A stretch of 64,000 bases of DNA from a virus, in the IMG/VR virus record IMGVR_UViG_3300044646_002092, positions 52,445-116,444 of that record, one strand, 5' to 3'. Shown in pieces: positions 41,280 to 50,127 of the stretch. Position 1 is the first letter of the stretch, and every line of letters starts with the position of its first letter. The notes under the pieces are model-generated. The model ran no database searches, was not told the origin of the DNA, and saw nothing but the letters and a program-made list of their open reading frames with translations. The translations under genes were made by a program, and so were the position numbers.

Positions 41280-41336
41280 TCCAAAAAACCATTGGGGAAG
41301 AAAGTTTCGTCCGACACTCCAAATTAATTCTTAATA

Positions 41337-43232
41337 CTAAAAAAATCCTGAAGGAAATAGGCTAGGTTCTTGACTCATTCTCAGTTTCTGCTCTGGATTA
41401 GGTGAACGCACAAGTATAGACTCGGTATCACTAGCTGCTATCGGTCTATACCCAATATTGAAACTACTGACGCTACTACCGCCCAAAGCTCCAAGAATTT
41501 GCGTATATATTGCTATGTACGCATTTTGTCTATTATTTGGGTTAGTGCTATCAGGAGACGAGAAACTTGGCGCTAAACTAAAACTAGGAGCCGAAGGCAC
41601 AACAGAATTGTCGTAAAAACGGTCGCCAGACGATGAACTTGACCCTATGCGCTCTGGGTTGACTTGATAGTAGTAACAGCCTTCGTGAGAAAAAAGCGGA
41701 GGCATACTATATCTTAAAACAAAGCTAAACTCTCCTCGACGAATAGGGAAGTAGCCAGTCTCAGGATTTGGCGGCGCATCCCAAGTTGTTATAACTTGAT
41801 TTGGTAATGTTTTGAATAGTTCTCCATAAGGCGCACTACCCTCTACAAATAATGTTGATTTTCTCTCTAAGCCTGTAGCTCTATCAACAAAAAATGTGTA
41901 TTGATTCTTAGTTAAAGGATATACATCAAGAATTTGCCCATAAGCCCACCAATACTTATATTGCCACTCATAACTGACACCACGTTTACCTACAGAGCTT
42001 TTTATTTCGTATGGATGATTTATTTTTCCTTCTGCCGTACCCATATCTAGTCGCAGGAGATTTGCACCTTCTTTTGAAGCTGCAAGTACACCAAAAGGAT
42101 TAGGTCGAATTACATTTGATTTCTGAGAATACTTTTGCAAACTAAATCTAGCTTGGTCAGTGCCGTAGTCAGGTGATTGACGAGGAGAAAATAAAGTATA
42201 GTTAGTATTTCCTACATAAGTCGCATCTGAATTGCAAAACTCAGTAATATTTTTTTCTGTCAGCAACGCAGATTGCCTTGGACGTAATACAAGTTCAAGA
42301 TTATAATCTGAAATTCTGTTGTGGACTATAACTCCAGTATTTTCCAATAACTTGTCATCATTACTAACAGAGTATCTTCTCCACCTATATCTGAGTACTG
42401 ATTGACCTCTGCACCAAGTATAGGAATAAGTAGGGGTGACACTGTATGACACAACAGTAAAATTGACACCATTAACAGTTGAGATTTTTTTATAGCGCTC
42501 ATCACTAGCTGGAGCTACCCCTTCAATGGGTATTCTATCTTCTGGGTCAATTACCATACAAGCCCAGATGCCTCCACCAAGATAGTTTAAGTTATCTAGA
42601 GAGAAGTTTGATTTAAAGCACTTTGGCAGTCCTACTGTATCAAGATTTAGTTGATAAATAGTCCTCTCCCCAATATTGATTCCGTCATTTTGAGGTGAGA
42701 TGTCCGAATTATCGATGCTAACTAAAGTCCAATCTACCTCCTTAAGACCATCTTGCTTATTTTTGGTAGATTTTACATATGCAATGTGAGCAGACCATCC
42801 TTCTCGATTGGATGAATTGGCTGAGACGTATGCGCGTATCTGAGTCTGGTAACTATCACAGAAAAAAGTATAGATTGGTTCATTAGTGCCCCTTAAATCC
42901 TCATCAATATACACAGAAAAATAATTAATAAGTTCACCATCAGACTCTGGGAACTTAACAGGAGCTGGCAGAGGAAACTTAGCAAGTATGGCGCTTTTTT
43001 CGAGGTTGGTTTGAGTTATTCTTAGACGCGAAATCGCCGTGGTTAAGGGAAGTCCCGTAAGTCTACGAACTGTGATGAGTTTGAATAGCGACTCATTCGG
43101 TGTCCTTTGCTTATTCCGTTTTTGTACCTTAGTGTCAACCGTTGATTGATTTGAGACTAAAATCCACTCGGAAGTTTGCGAGTCCCTCAGATATACGCGA
43201 CCCGCATTATCCCTTTTAACAAATCTTCCCAT
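41337..43232 (-). CDS. Large probable virion protein
   Basis: 631 residues, mixed with abundant beta strands, Tyr, Ser and Pro. It shows no recognised domain. The N-terminus (MGRFVKRDNAGRVYLRDSQTSEWILV) looks like a small assembly-type beta piece common to tail fibres. No transmembrane segment. The 131-residue HFANF-type gene begins immediately upstream on the same strand, one base apart, indicating a pair as for other fibre genes. Confidence 0.65.
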   Translation of the reverse strand: MGRFVKRDNAGRVYLRDSQTSEWILVSNQSTVDTKVQKRNKQRTPNESLFKLITVRRLTGLPLTTAISRLRITQTNLEKSAILAKFPLPAPVKFPESDGELINYFSVYIDEDLRGTNEPIYTFFCDSYQTQIRAYVSANSSNREGWSAHIAYVKSTKNKQDGLKEVDWTLVSIDNSDISPQNDGINIGERTIYQLNLDTVGLPKCFKSNFSLDNLNYLGGGIWACMVIDPEDRIPIEGVAPASDERYKKISTVNGVNFTVVSYSVTPTYSYTWCRGQSVLRYRWRRYSVSNDDKLLENTGVIVHNRISDYNLELVLRPRQSALLTEKNITEFCNSDATYVGNTNYTLFSPRQSPDYGTDQARFSLQKYSQKSNVIRPNPFGVLAASKEGANLLRLDMGTAEGKINHPYEIKSSVGKRGVSYEWQYKYWWAYGQILDVYPLTKNQYTFFVDRATGLERKSTLFVEGSAPYGELFKTLPNQVITTWDAPPNPETGYFPIRRGEFSFVLRYSMPPLFSHEGCYYYQVNPERIGSSSSSGDRFYDNSVVPSAPSFSLAPSFSSPDSTNPNNRQNAYIAIYTQILGALGGSSVSSFNIGYRPIAASDTESILVRSPNPEQKLRMSQEPSLFPSGFF

Positions 43233-43628
43233 TTAGAAATTTACAAAGTGCTGGAAATTACTACTGAAGCCGCCGTACTGACCAACCTGAGCATTTTGTT
43301 GACTTTTCCAGTTACCAACACTAGTTTTTCGACGAATCACACCGTTTGCGTCATAGAACTCATCTGGGGCAAGAGGTTTTTGAGGATTTCTAGGTGCTTG
43401 TTGCTTACTCATACCACGACCCACGCTGGCGCTTGCAATTGCCTCCTGCCTGTTCAAGCTAGGAGGAGCATTCTGCACTACTGCTGCCCTCTGGTCACGA
43501 GTCAGCGATAAAGGAGAAGCGTTTAAGGGAGAATTTCCCCAAGTCGGCACGTTGGGTTGTTGAGGCTTAAATGCTTGACGTAGTTGAGAGGCTTTGTTTG
43601 AAATTGTTGGTAGAAATGTTTGTGGCAT
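43233..43628 (-). CDS. HFANF-motif protein (C-terminal motif)
   Basis: 131 residues, Gln/Asn/Pro/Arg-rich and probably disordered, with the ending GGFSSNFQHFVNF, matching the HFANF motif found at the start of other proteins. Its stop is adjacent to the start of the 631-residue gene. It begins MPQTFLPTISNKASQLRQAF. A tether or packaging function is possible but unproven. Confidence 0.6.
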   Translation of the reverse strand: MPQTFLPTISNKASQLRQAFKPQQPNVPTWGNSPLNASPLSLTRDQRAAVVQNAPPSLNRQEAIASASVGRGMSKQQAPRNPQKPLAPDEFYDANGVIRRKTSVGNWKSQQNAQVGQYGGFSSNFQHFVNF

Positions 43629-43652
43629 TGTAGTTAGTTACTCTTTTATATT

Positions 43653-43799
43653 TTAGTTTAACACTTTGACTTCTGGAAGACTATCAATCCAATCTTCAAA
43701 AAGAACCGTCATAGCTCTGTCCCTTGATTCGGCATAGTTTTTCAGCTTAGTCATACGTTTCTCTGATAAAGTAGCGTTAAATCTTTTATCTTTACTCAT
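43653..43799 (-). CDS. Small ribbon-helix-helix-like regulator (cassette B)
   Basis: 48 residues: MSKDKRFNATLSEKRMTKLK, then NYAESRDRAMTVLFEDWIDSLPEVKVLN. It aligns along its length with the 47-residue protein of cassette A (KRLNAKLSAKRHEKLSKYAES, SWIDSLPNVE). Divergent from homing endonuclease copy B across 57 bases. Likely DNA-binding regulator. Confidence 0.7.
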   Translation of the reverse strand: MSKDKRFNATLSEKRMTKLKNYAESRDRAMTVLFEDWIDSLPEVKVLN

Positions 43800-43856
43800 G
43801 ATTGGTGTCAATGTTATGTTATAGTTTAATTATAACTTATAAATAGAAATTACACA
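43800..43856. promoter_or_regulatory. Divergent promoter region of cassette B
   Basis: Plus strand: extended -10 TGTTATAGT (43817-43825) before the endonuclease. Minus strand: TATAAT (43834-43829) before the small regulator. The sites overlap, as in cassette A, and both cassettes share AGTTATAAT when read toward the small regulator. Confidence 0.55.
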
Positions 43857-44726
43857 ATGAGTGATACTTGGATACTTTATCAGACCACAAATTTGGTTAA
43901 CGGTAAAATTTATGTAGGGGTGCATAAATTGGCTGATACTAGCTATTCTAGAAGCTACCTTGGTAGTGGCTGTGCTTTAAAACCAGCTATCGAAAAATAT
44001 GGGAAAGAAAATTTTAGAAGGGCTACACTGGCAGAGTTCTCTTGTGCTAAAGATGCTTACGAAGCCGAGACTCAAATGGTTACTGAGGAGTTTTGCAATC
44101 GAAAAAATACTTATAATCTAAGAATAGGTGGTGAAGGCGGTATTTTCACAGAAGAAGCTAGAGTTAAAATGAGTGCGGCAGCTAAAGGAAAACAACACAC
44201 GCCTGAAACTAGAGCAAAAATGAGTGCTTCACATAAGGGAAAAATAATAACGGCTGAAGCTAAGGCTAAAATTGGCGCGGCTTCTAAAGGGAACAAACAT
44301 CGGTTAGGTAGTGTTGCTTCATTAGAGACAAGAGCAAAAATGAGTGCTTCTCAAAAAGGTAGAACTGCAAGCGAAGAAACTAAAATTAAGCTCAGCAATG
44401 CAGCTAAAGGAAGAGTACTTAGCGAGGAACATAAAGCAAAATTAAGTGCCTTACGCACAGGTAGAACTACAAGTGCTGAAACTAAAAATAAAATGAGTAT
44501 TGCTAATGGTAGACCTGTTGTACTGCATGGTAAATACTACACATCGAGCAAAAAAGCTGCTAAAATCAATGAAATAGCTCACACTACTTTACGATGGAGG
44601 CTCAATAATCCTTCTCTTAACTGGATAGAATGGCGCTATGCTACAGAAGAAGAAGTTGCTAACTTTTTGAGAGAGGGAGTTGCGGAGGTTCAAAATTTGT
44701 TTGATAACGTTGTGCGCCATACGTGA
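43857..44726 (+). CDS. GIY-YIG homing endonuclease with NUMOD3 repeats (copy B)
   Basis: 289 residues. GIY-YIG domain: WILYQTTNLVNGKIYVGVHKL, SYLGSG, EAETQMV and TYNLRIGG. NUMOD3-type repeats from about 100 to 220 (FTEEARVKMSAAAKGK, HTPETRAKMSASHKGK, SEETKIKLSNAAKGR, SEEHKAKLSALRTGR), then a NUMOD1-like end (SSKKAAKINEIAHTTLRWRL). Its last 68 bases overlap the convergent giant fibre gene, so the insertion is at the very end of that gene. Active-site residues appear intact. Confidence 0.9.
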   Translation: MSDTWILYQTTNLVNGKIYVGVHKLADTSYSRSYLGSGCALKPAIEKYGKENFRRATLAEFSCAKDAYEAETQMVTEEFCNRKNTYNLRIGGEGGIFTEEARVKMSAAAKGKQHTPETRAKMSASHKGKIITAEAKAKIGAASKGNKHRLGSVASLETRAKMSASQKGRTASEETKIKLSNAAKGRVLSEEHKAKLSALRTGRTTSAETKNKMSIANGRPVVLHGKYYTSSKKAAKINEIAHTTLRWRLNNPSLNWIEWRYATEEEVANFLREGVAEVQNLFDNVVRHT

Positions 44727-47700
44727 TTCTGAACGACTGAATGTAACCTGAAAAATTGGTAATTGCATAGCCAATATTCAAAGTTTCTGTCCAATCCATG
44801 TTAGTATTCTTTAATTTATCGGTCAAAACTCCATCTATATAAAGTTTTGTAGTTTTATTAGTTGCAGAATTAACCAGAGCAACGTGAAACCACTGCTTAG
44901 CCTCAATTTCAGCTATAGCGGGACTTGTGTAGTTTGGTTGACCCTTATAACACCTCAACGTCGCCTCATCATTGAACGCAAATATCTTAGGTGAAGTTGC
45001 CCCACTGGAAAGAATGCCTTGAAGGATGCTATCAGAATTATATGTACTGCTAGAAGAGGTTACATCACCTACTATTGGCTCTGGAATATACTCAATCGCA
45101 TTTGTCACATCTCCAATTGAAATATTGTTACTACGAGTAAACACTCCTGAAACTGCTTGAATACTTGTATTAAATGTGCTTGATAACGACGAATAAACGC
45201 GATACCCAACAGCACCAATTTTTTTCTGCCATTCCGCAACAAATCCTTTTTCTGCCTTAACCCTATTTGGCTCTACAATAGGTGACTCAATTGCTGAATT
45301 TGTAGCAACCAAAACACTATTAACATCTCCGACCAACTTATTATCAAATCCATCTAATTTGGTAGAAAAATCAGATGTCTGAGAAACATCGACTATATAA
45401 TCTGTGGCTCCTTCAACATCACTCCAACTAATATCAAATGAAGTAGGTGTGACCGACGATGCAGGACTTGCGACAGGAGCAGAAAGAGAGAAGGTAGTAA
45501 GGGAGGGTAGGTAAATATAAAATTCAATGCAGTAGTCTTGGTTTGCACTAATTGGTTGTGATAAATTTGCCACAATACTGCTGCCTTGACCATCAAATTT
45601 CATCGATTTAAGTAAACCCGTAGGATATGTATCTGCTACTACCGATACATTATTTATTGCTAAAACGCAGTCATGTAAGCTCTCATCGATAATAGTTCCT
45701 GTTGTAGTAGCTTGAATGAAGAGCAGTAAATTGTTGTAGTAGGGGTCGGGTAAATAAGCAGGGACTACTGCTGTACGAGTCAATACATTGGAGGCTTGAT
45801 TAGGTGTCCCAATTGCAGAATTGACAGAATTAGCCAAAACTGCTAAGCTAAAATCTCCGCTTGCGTTAGCTTGCACTTCAAAATTGAAAACGTTGTTATT
45901 ACTTGCTTTTATTAATCCTCCTACAACACAGTTAGTGAGAGTGAGGGCATCAAGCCCGAACGCTGGAGCATCTTTGTTTAGTGTAGCTGTTGCATAGAGC
46001 TTATAACTGTTGTCATTGGGCTGCGTAGTCGATAAAACAATAGTAAATGGACTATTCTCTATGAATACTGAAGTTCCATTTGTCGTCGATGTGAAATTTT
46101 TGTTCGGTAAGCTTGGCTCATCATGAATAACAATGTTGAAATACACTTGTTGGTCAATAGTCTCGTTGACGAGAAGAGTAGCAACATAGGTATTGTATTG
46201 GGTGTTAGTAACCGTTGCAGTCTTACCTAAAATCGTTACTACAGGCAAATTTGTAAGCTCGATAATACTATTGAAGGTCAAAGACAGTGTATTGCCGTTG
46301 ACAGCCTTATTTGGCACATTATTATCTGATACCAAAGAAATATAGTCAAGCAGTTCACTAACATCAAGGATATTTGTTACTTGGCTGTAAGGAATCAGTG
46401 GTACATCATGTTGGTAAGCTGTATAGAGGGCTTTACCTACAGTAAGTCGAAGATTCGACAGAAAATAAGGAGCCTGAGTTACTCGGTTTTTATAATATCC
46501 AACTTTGAGCGCTCCACTTGAGATATTTAGGAATGTAGACGACCCCACAAGTCCAATACGAACTCCATTACGATAAAAGCGGTATACGTTGCCTTTTTTG
46601 GTAATTGCAAAGTGTGGAAATTTCTGTTGCAGGGTGTATGCACCATTCTCATAAGCTGGGTAGATAGGATTTCCGCTTGAGAAGATATCAGATTCCCGCA
46701 AAGTAACCGCAGGGAACAAGTTGCTCGTCAGGTCAATGCTACGAACTACCTGAATATTTCCATTAACAGCCAATACTGCAAAGCCTGTACCTGCTTTTTC
46801 TACAGAAAAGAGATGTGTAGTGTTCTGAGGGCTGTAAGTGTTGCCTCGATAATGAAACTCGATAGTCCAATCACCATTCATCACTAAAGATGAACCTTGA
46901 CCAATCGCCTCGAAGTTATCATACGTTAATCCAGACTGCTCTAATTGAGGCACTACGGCAAGAGAGCTATTTGTGCCTATAGGGAAGACTGTAGAGCTAA
47001 ATAACGTGTTGTTGGGTACAATTTCGCTAAGTTGGTAAGCATTTGGCGAAACATCATAGAAAGTATTGGAGAGGTCAAGAGGTAATTGCAAAATAGGGAA
47101 GGCTTCGGCGTAAATTCTTGCAAGCAAGTTACTTTTTGAGGAGCTAATTGCACCATCGGTAATGCCAGCACCTTCAATAGCCTGAACGTATACCACACCT
47201 TGTTTTTCGGGTGTAACGTTGAATTGATATGTCTGCGTTACTTCATCAATTAAAACTAGATTGGAAAGAACTCCATTGCTCACCCCAACCTTAGTAATAT
47301 CGAAAGTCTCAATAGCTGCATCCCAAGTAAGAGTACAAGTAAAAGTTTCATTGATATAAGGGCTTGAACCGCTAGTAATAGTTGGTACAGGGGCATTTTT
47401 GTTTATAACATAAGATTGTCCCTGAAAACTCAATTCGCCAATGTAGTTTGAGATGAGTGTGTTGATACCCTTATACCTCACCGTTCGCCTATCTACAAAA
47501 TTCAGCCCAAGTTTACCATTGCCAGTTCCAGTATCAGCCGTTACAACATATTCAAGCTCGTTATTTTTATCTATGGTTATTAGAGAAGCGCCTGACACGC
47601 CTTCTATCTGAGTAAGGCTAAAATCAGCCAAAACTAAACTATCGACTGCCTGAGCAACGTAAACATACCACTGACAAGTACCTGTACTGATAGAGGGGTT

Positions 47701-49581
47701 GCCTACGACTGGGACAATCGCAAGAATACGTGCTTTGGGGTGAGTGAGGACACCTGTAGTTAGTGGCAGAGGTTGGAGGCAGTGGGAGTAGAAATAATCG
47801 TTAGGAACTGTAGTACTTATAAATCTACTAGCATTAGTAACCCGCAAACCCTTGACACCGATAGTTCTTCTAGCAGACCCAGCAGAACTTATCCAAGGCG
47901 TATACAAACTACCAAAAGAAAGTTCTAGTTTGTTTATTTCTTGATACAAAGTGCCAGCATAAGCAACAGTTTTAACTAAAACACCATTGATGTAAAAGTA
48001 GAGGTTACCTTCTGACCTAGAGACTGCTATATGGGTGTTTGGCTCTGCAAAAGGAGAAGCGATAACCGTAGTACTGGTCGATATATTTGAAGTTACACCT
48101 AAGTTGCTATAAAAAACAATATCTGTAGAAGGGATTGTAATTGCAGGATAAGCATTGAAAGCTGAAGCATTTATTATGTTCCCAGTCTCTGAAGGCATAC
48201 TTTTCCAAACATTGCCGTCTTCACTTATACTAAACGTCAAATAAGGTACTGTGTTCCTACCATAAACTACATTGCCATCTGAATAATGATTAAAATCTAT
48301 TGTTGCAACTATTTTGCCATTAGATGTTAGCTTTAAGAGGTTTACTTTTTCTATACCTTCTGTAGCCGAAATATTACTGCTTAGCCAGCTAGATAGTGTT
48401 TTTGCTGTCGTAATCGGTGCATTATTTTCAAACAGACCCAAATAGCATTCCATAGTCCATTCAGACGCAGATAAATTTGTCTCAATCTGCTCAGAAGTGT
48501 AAACAGTGTTTCCATCTAACTCAATAAACCCAGTATTAAAGTTTGGTGTTTTTTGTCTCAGTGTTTCATTGGCTAACCTTTTTGTATTTGAGGCGTAGTT
48601 ATAAGTATCAAACTGTAAAGGAAAATTGAATAGCACATTGGCATATCTTGGGTCAATGCGGTTAGCTATACTTGACTTAGGGAAAGGTAGTGTTGCGCTG
48701 TAGAAAGTTGAAGGATATCGGACAATATTTTTTGTAATGCGGAAGTTGGAAATACCTCCACTGAAACTTGCGTCTATTAAGTTTTCTGTGCTTGCACCAA
48801 ACCAATTAAAAAACGGCGAAGCACCTAAGAATAGTCTATAGTCTCTTGTATCTATGTTGTTAGATGCAGAATGAGCCAAGTTGAAACTGCAAGCTGTTGC
48901 ACCAGTTTGTATAAAGTTAAGAAACGTTTGTAAGATATTGCCGACACGCTGTATGCAGACCGTGTAAAAAGTGTTCGCAACAATTGGTGATGTGTTTACT
49001 TTGAAGCTAGTACCCTTGGCAGAAAAATGAAGGTCTGAGTTGACTAAGAATAAACCGTAACCACCGCTTGCACCTAAAGTGGGTGGGGCAGCAGGATTAA
49101 ATCCATTCCAGTTTAAACAGCTATTTACAGAAAAAATAGTTTGTATCGGTACTATGCTATCTGTGTAAAATGATATCTCGATAGTAAAATTCCCAGTACC
49201 AAGACTAAAGCCTTCTGACCACCCACTTAATTGAACATCCGCATAGGTAGGCGCGACCAACGATGTAGTTTGACCTATATTAAGCTCTGCGGCTCTATTG
49301 ATGCGATTAACTGCGTTTGGGATATACAAGCAAGAAGAGACACCCACAAGGCTAGGAAACCCTGATGTTGGATAGCTTATAGCAGAATCAAAGTCAGAAC
49401 CAGTGTAATTCTTGACGTGGCGCTGAAAACGCGAGTAATCGCGGCTGAAAGGTAGTCCTCGACTGTTATCGGTTGCACTGCCTGAGATAAGTAAGATAAC
49501 GTCGTTGAAATATACGTCCTCGACCACAGAGTTCGTGGCATCGGCGCTTGCTAAGTATTTTGCGAGTGTTTTGCCTTCCAT
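44659..49581 (-). CDS. Giant tail fibre protein with LamG, Ig-like and FN3 domains
   Basis: 1640 residues. LamG-like domains: about 90-330 (FSLGTGNFTIEISFYTDS, GGISNFRITKNIVRYPS), 370-600 (SASEWTMECYLGLF, LYFYINGVLVKTV, KGLRVTNASRF) and 890-1070 (MNGDWTIEFHYRGNTY, SNLRLTVGKALYT). Ig-like beta domains: about 735-830 (NETFTCTLTWDAAIETFDI) and 1165-1270. The last LamG domain is split: its first strands near 1340-1390 (QDYCIEFYIYLPS) and its remainder near 1550-1640 (WFHVALVNSATN, YIQSFRITYGAQRYQ), with two fibronectin III-like segments between (ISWSDVEGATDYIVDVSQ, VAEWQKKIGAVGYRVY). The end is overlapped by the homing endonuclease. Presumably the largest receptor-binding fibre. Confidence 0.8.
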   Translation of the reverse strand: MEGKTLAKYLASADATNSVVEDVYFNDVILLISGSATDNSRGLPFSRDYSRFQRHVKNYTGSDFDSAISYPTSGFPSLVGVSSCLYIPNAVNRINRAAELNIGQTTSLVAPTYADVQLSGWSEGFSLGTGNFTIEISFYTDSIVPIQTIFSVNSCLNWNGFNPAAPPTLGASGGYGLFLVNSDLHFSAKGTSFKVNTSPIVANTFYTVCIQRVGNILQTFLNFIQTGATACSFNLAHSASNNIDTRDYRLFLGASPFFNWFGASTENLIDASFSGGISNFRITKNIVRYPSTFYSATLPFPKSSIANRIDPRYANVLFNFPLQFDTYNYASNTKRLANETLRQKTPNFNTGFIELDGNTVYTSEQIETNLSASEWTMECYLGLFENNAPITTAKTLSSWLSSNISATEGIEKVNLLKLTSNGKIVATIDFNHYSDGNVVYGRNTVPYLTFSISEDGNVWKSMPSETGNIINASAFNAYPAITIPSTDIVFYSNLGVTSNISTSTTVIASPFAEPNTHIAVSRSEGNLYFYINGVLVKTVAYAGTLYQEINKLELSFGSLYTPWISSAGSARRTIGVKGLRVTNASRFISTTVPNDYFYSHCLQPLPLTTGVLTHPKARILAIVPVVGNPSISTGTCQWYVYVAQAVDSLVLADFSLTQIEGVSGASLITIDKNNELEYVVTADTGTGNGKLGLNFVDRRTVRYKGINTLISNYIGELSFQGQSYVINKNAPVPTITSGSSPYINETFTCTLTWDAAIETFDITKVGVSNGVLSNLVLIDEVTQTYQFNVTPEKQGVVYVQAIEGAGITDGAISSSKSNLLARIYAEAFPILQLPLDLSNTFYDVSPNAYQLSEIVPNNTLFSSTVFPIGTNSSLAVVPQLEQSGLTYDNFEAIGQGSSLVMNGDWTIEFHYRGNTYSPQNTTHLFSVEKAGTGFAVLAVNGNIQVVRSIDLTSNLFPAVTLRESDIFSSGNPIYPAYENGAYTLQQKFPHFAITKKGNVYRFYRNGVRIGLVGSSTFLNISSGALKVGYYKNRVTQAPYFLSNLRLTVGKALYTAYQHDVPLIPYSQVTNILDVSELLDYISLVSDNNVPNKAVNGNTLSLTFNSIIELTNLPVVTILGKTATVTNTQYNTYVATLLVNETIDQQVYFNIVIHDEPSLPNKNFTSTTNGTSVFIENSPFTIVLSTTQPNDNSYKLYATATLNKDAPAFGLDALTLTNCVVGGLIKASNNNVFNFEVQANASGDFSLAVLANSVNSAIGTPNQASNVLTRTAVVPAYLPDPYYNNLLLFIQATTTGTIIDESLHDCVLAINNVSVVADTYPTGLLKSMKFDGQGSSIVANLSQPISANQDYCIEFYIYLPSLTTFSLSAPVASPASSVTPTSFDISWSDVEGATDYIVDVSQTSDFSTKLDGFDNKLVGDVNSVLVATNSAIESPIVEPNRVKAEKGFVAEWQKKIGAVGYRVYSSLSSTFNTSIQAVSGVFTRSNNISIGDVTNAIEYIPEPIVGDVTSSSSTYNSDSILQGILSSGATSPKIFAFNDEATLRCYKGQPNYTSPAIAEIEAKQWFHVALVNSATNKTTKLYIDGVLTDKLKNTNMDWTETLNIGYAITNFSGYIQSFRITYGAQRYQTNFEPPQLPLSKS

Positions 49582-49588
49582 TCAGGTA

Positions 49589-50089
49589 TTATAGCTTAGT
49601 AGCCATTCCCGAAAGTCTACTATAATATCTTTTCTTTTTCTCAAATATGCCGTTAGGATAAACCTCATTCAATGGAATACCTTCTTCCATCATCCCACCA
49701 TAACCTTTAAACGGGTCTGTTCTAAAACCGACATAACCAGAATCGGAAATAGCCTCATCTTTTACTTTACGAATATCACTCCAACCAGTCTTAGGGATTT
49801 CAGGTTCGCGCCGTTTACCATCATAAGTGTACGACTCAGCACCTAAAGGTTTTGTTAAAGGGTCTTTCCCAGCTTCAGATTGCCCGTACCATTTTTTATT
49901 TTGTCTTGCAATGCTTACTCTATTATCAAAAATCTCTTTGGTAGCTTCTGGACTTGTTGCAGTTTGTGCTAAATTACCGTAAGTATTGTTCGGTTGATAC
50001 TTGCGTCTAGGGGCTTCACCAGCCTCGTATAGACGTTTTAATTGTTTATTAGCTTGTTTGACATAACCAAAATTTGCAAAATGTTCCAT
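49589..50089 (-). CDS. HFANF-motif virion-associated protein B
   Basis: 166 residues, paralogue of the gene at 17.1-17.6 kb: starts MEHFANFG and shares PKTGWSDIRKV, GYVGFRTDPFKGYGGMMEEG. Like that gene it is encoded directly upstream of a large fibre gene (here the giant one, 7 bases). The N-terminus is basic and helical (KQANKQLKRLYE). Conservation of motif and context suggests a common function such as linking fibres to the tail or capsid. Confidence 0.7.
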   Translation of the reverse strand: MEHFANFGYVKQANKQLKRLYEAGEAPRRKYQPNNTYGNLAQTATSPEATKEIFDNRVSIARQNKKWYGQSEAGKDPLTKPLGAESYTYDGKRREPEIPKTGWSDIRKVKDEAISDSGYVGFRTDPFKGYGGMMEEGIPLNEVYPNGIFEKKKRYYSRLSGMATKL

Positions 50090-50098
50090 AACTATACC

Positions 50099-50126
50099 TT
50101 CTTTTCTGCACCGAGCGTCAGCGAGT
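50099..50126. repeat. Second copy of 28-bp intergenic repeat
   Basis: TTCTTTTCTGCACCGAGCGT, continuing CAGCGAGT, matches 18139-18166 with a single difference, and 51938-51966 more loosely. It contains the TTTTCTGC octamer and lies between two minus-strand genes. Confidence 0.75.
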
Positions 50127-50127
50127 C

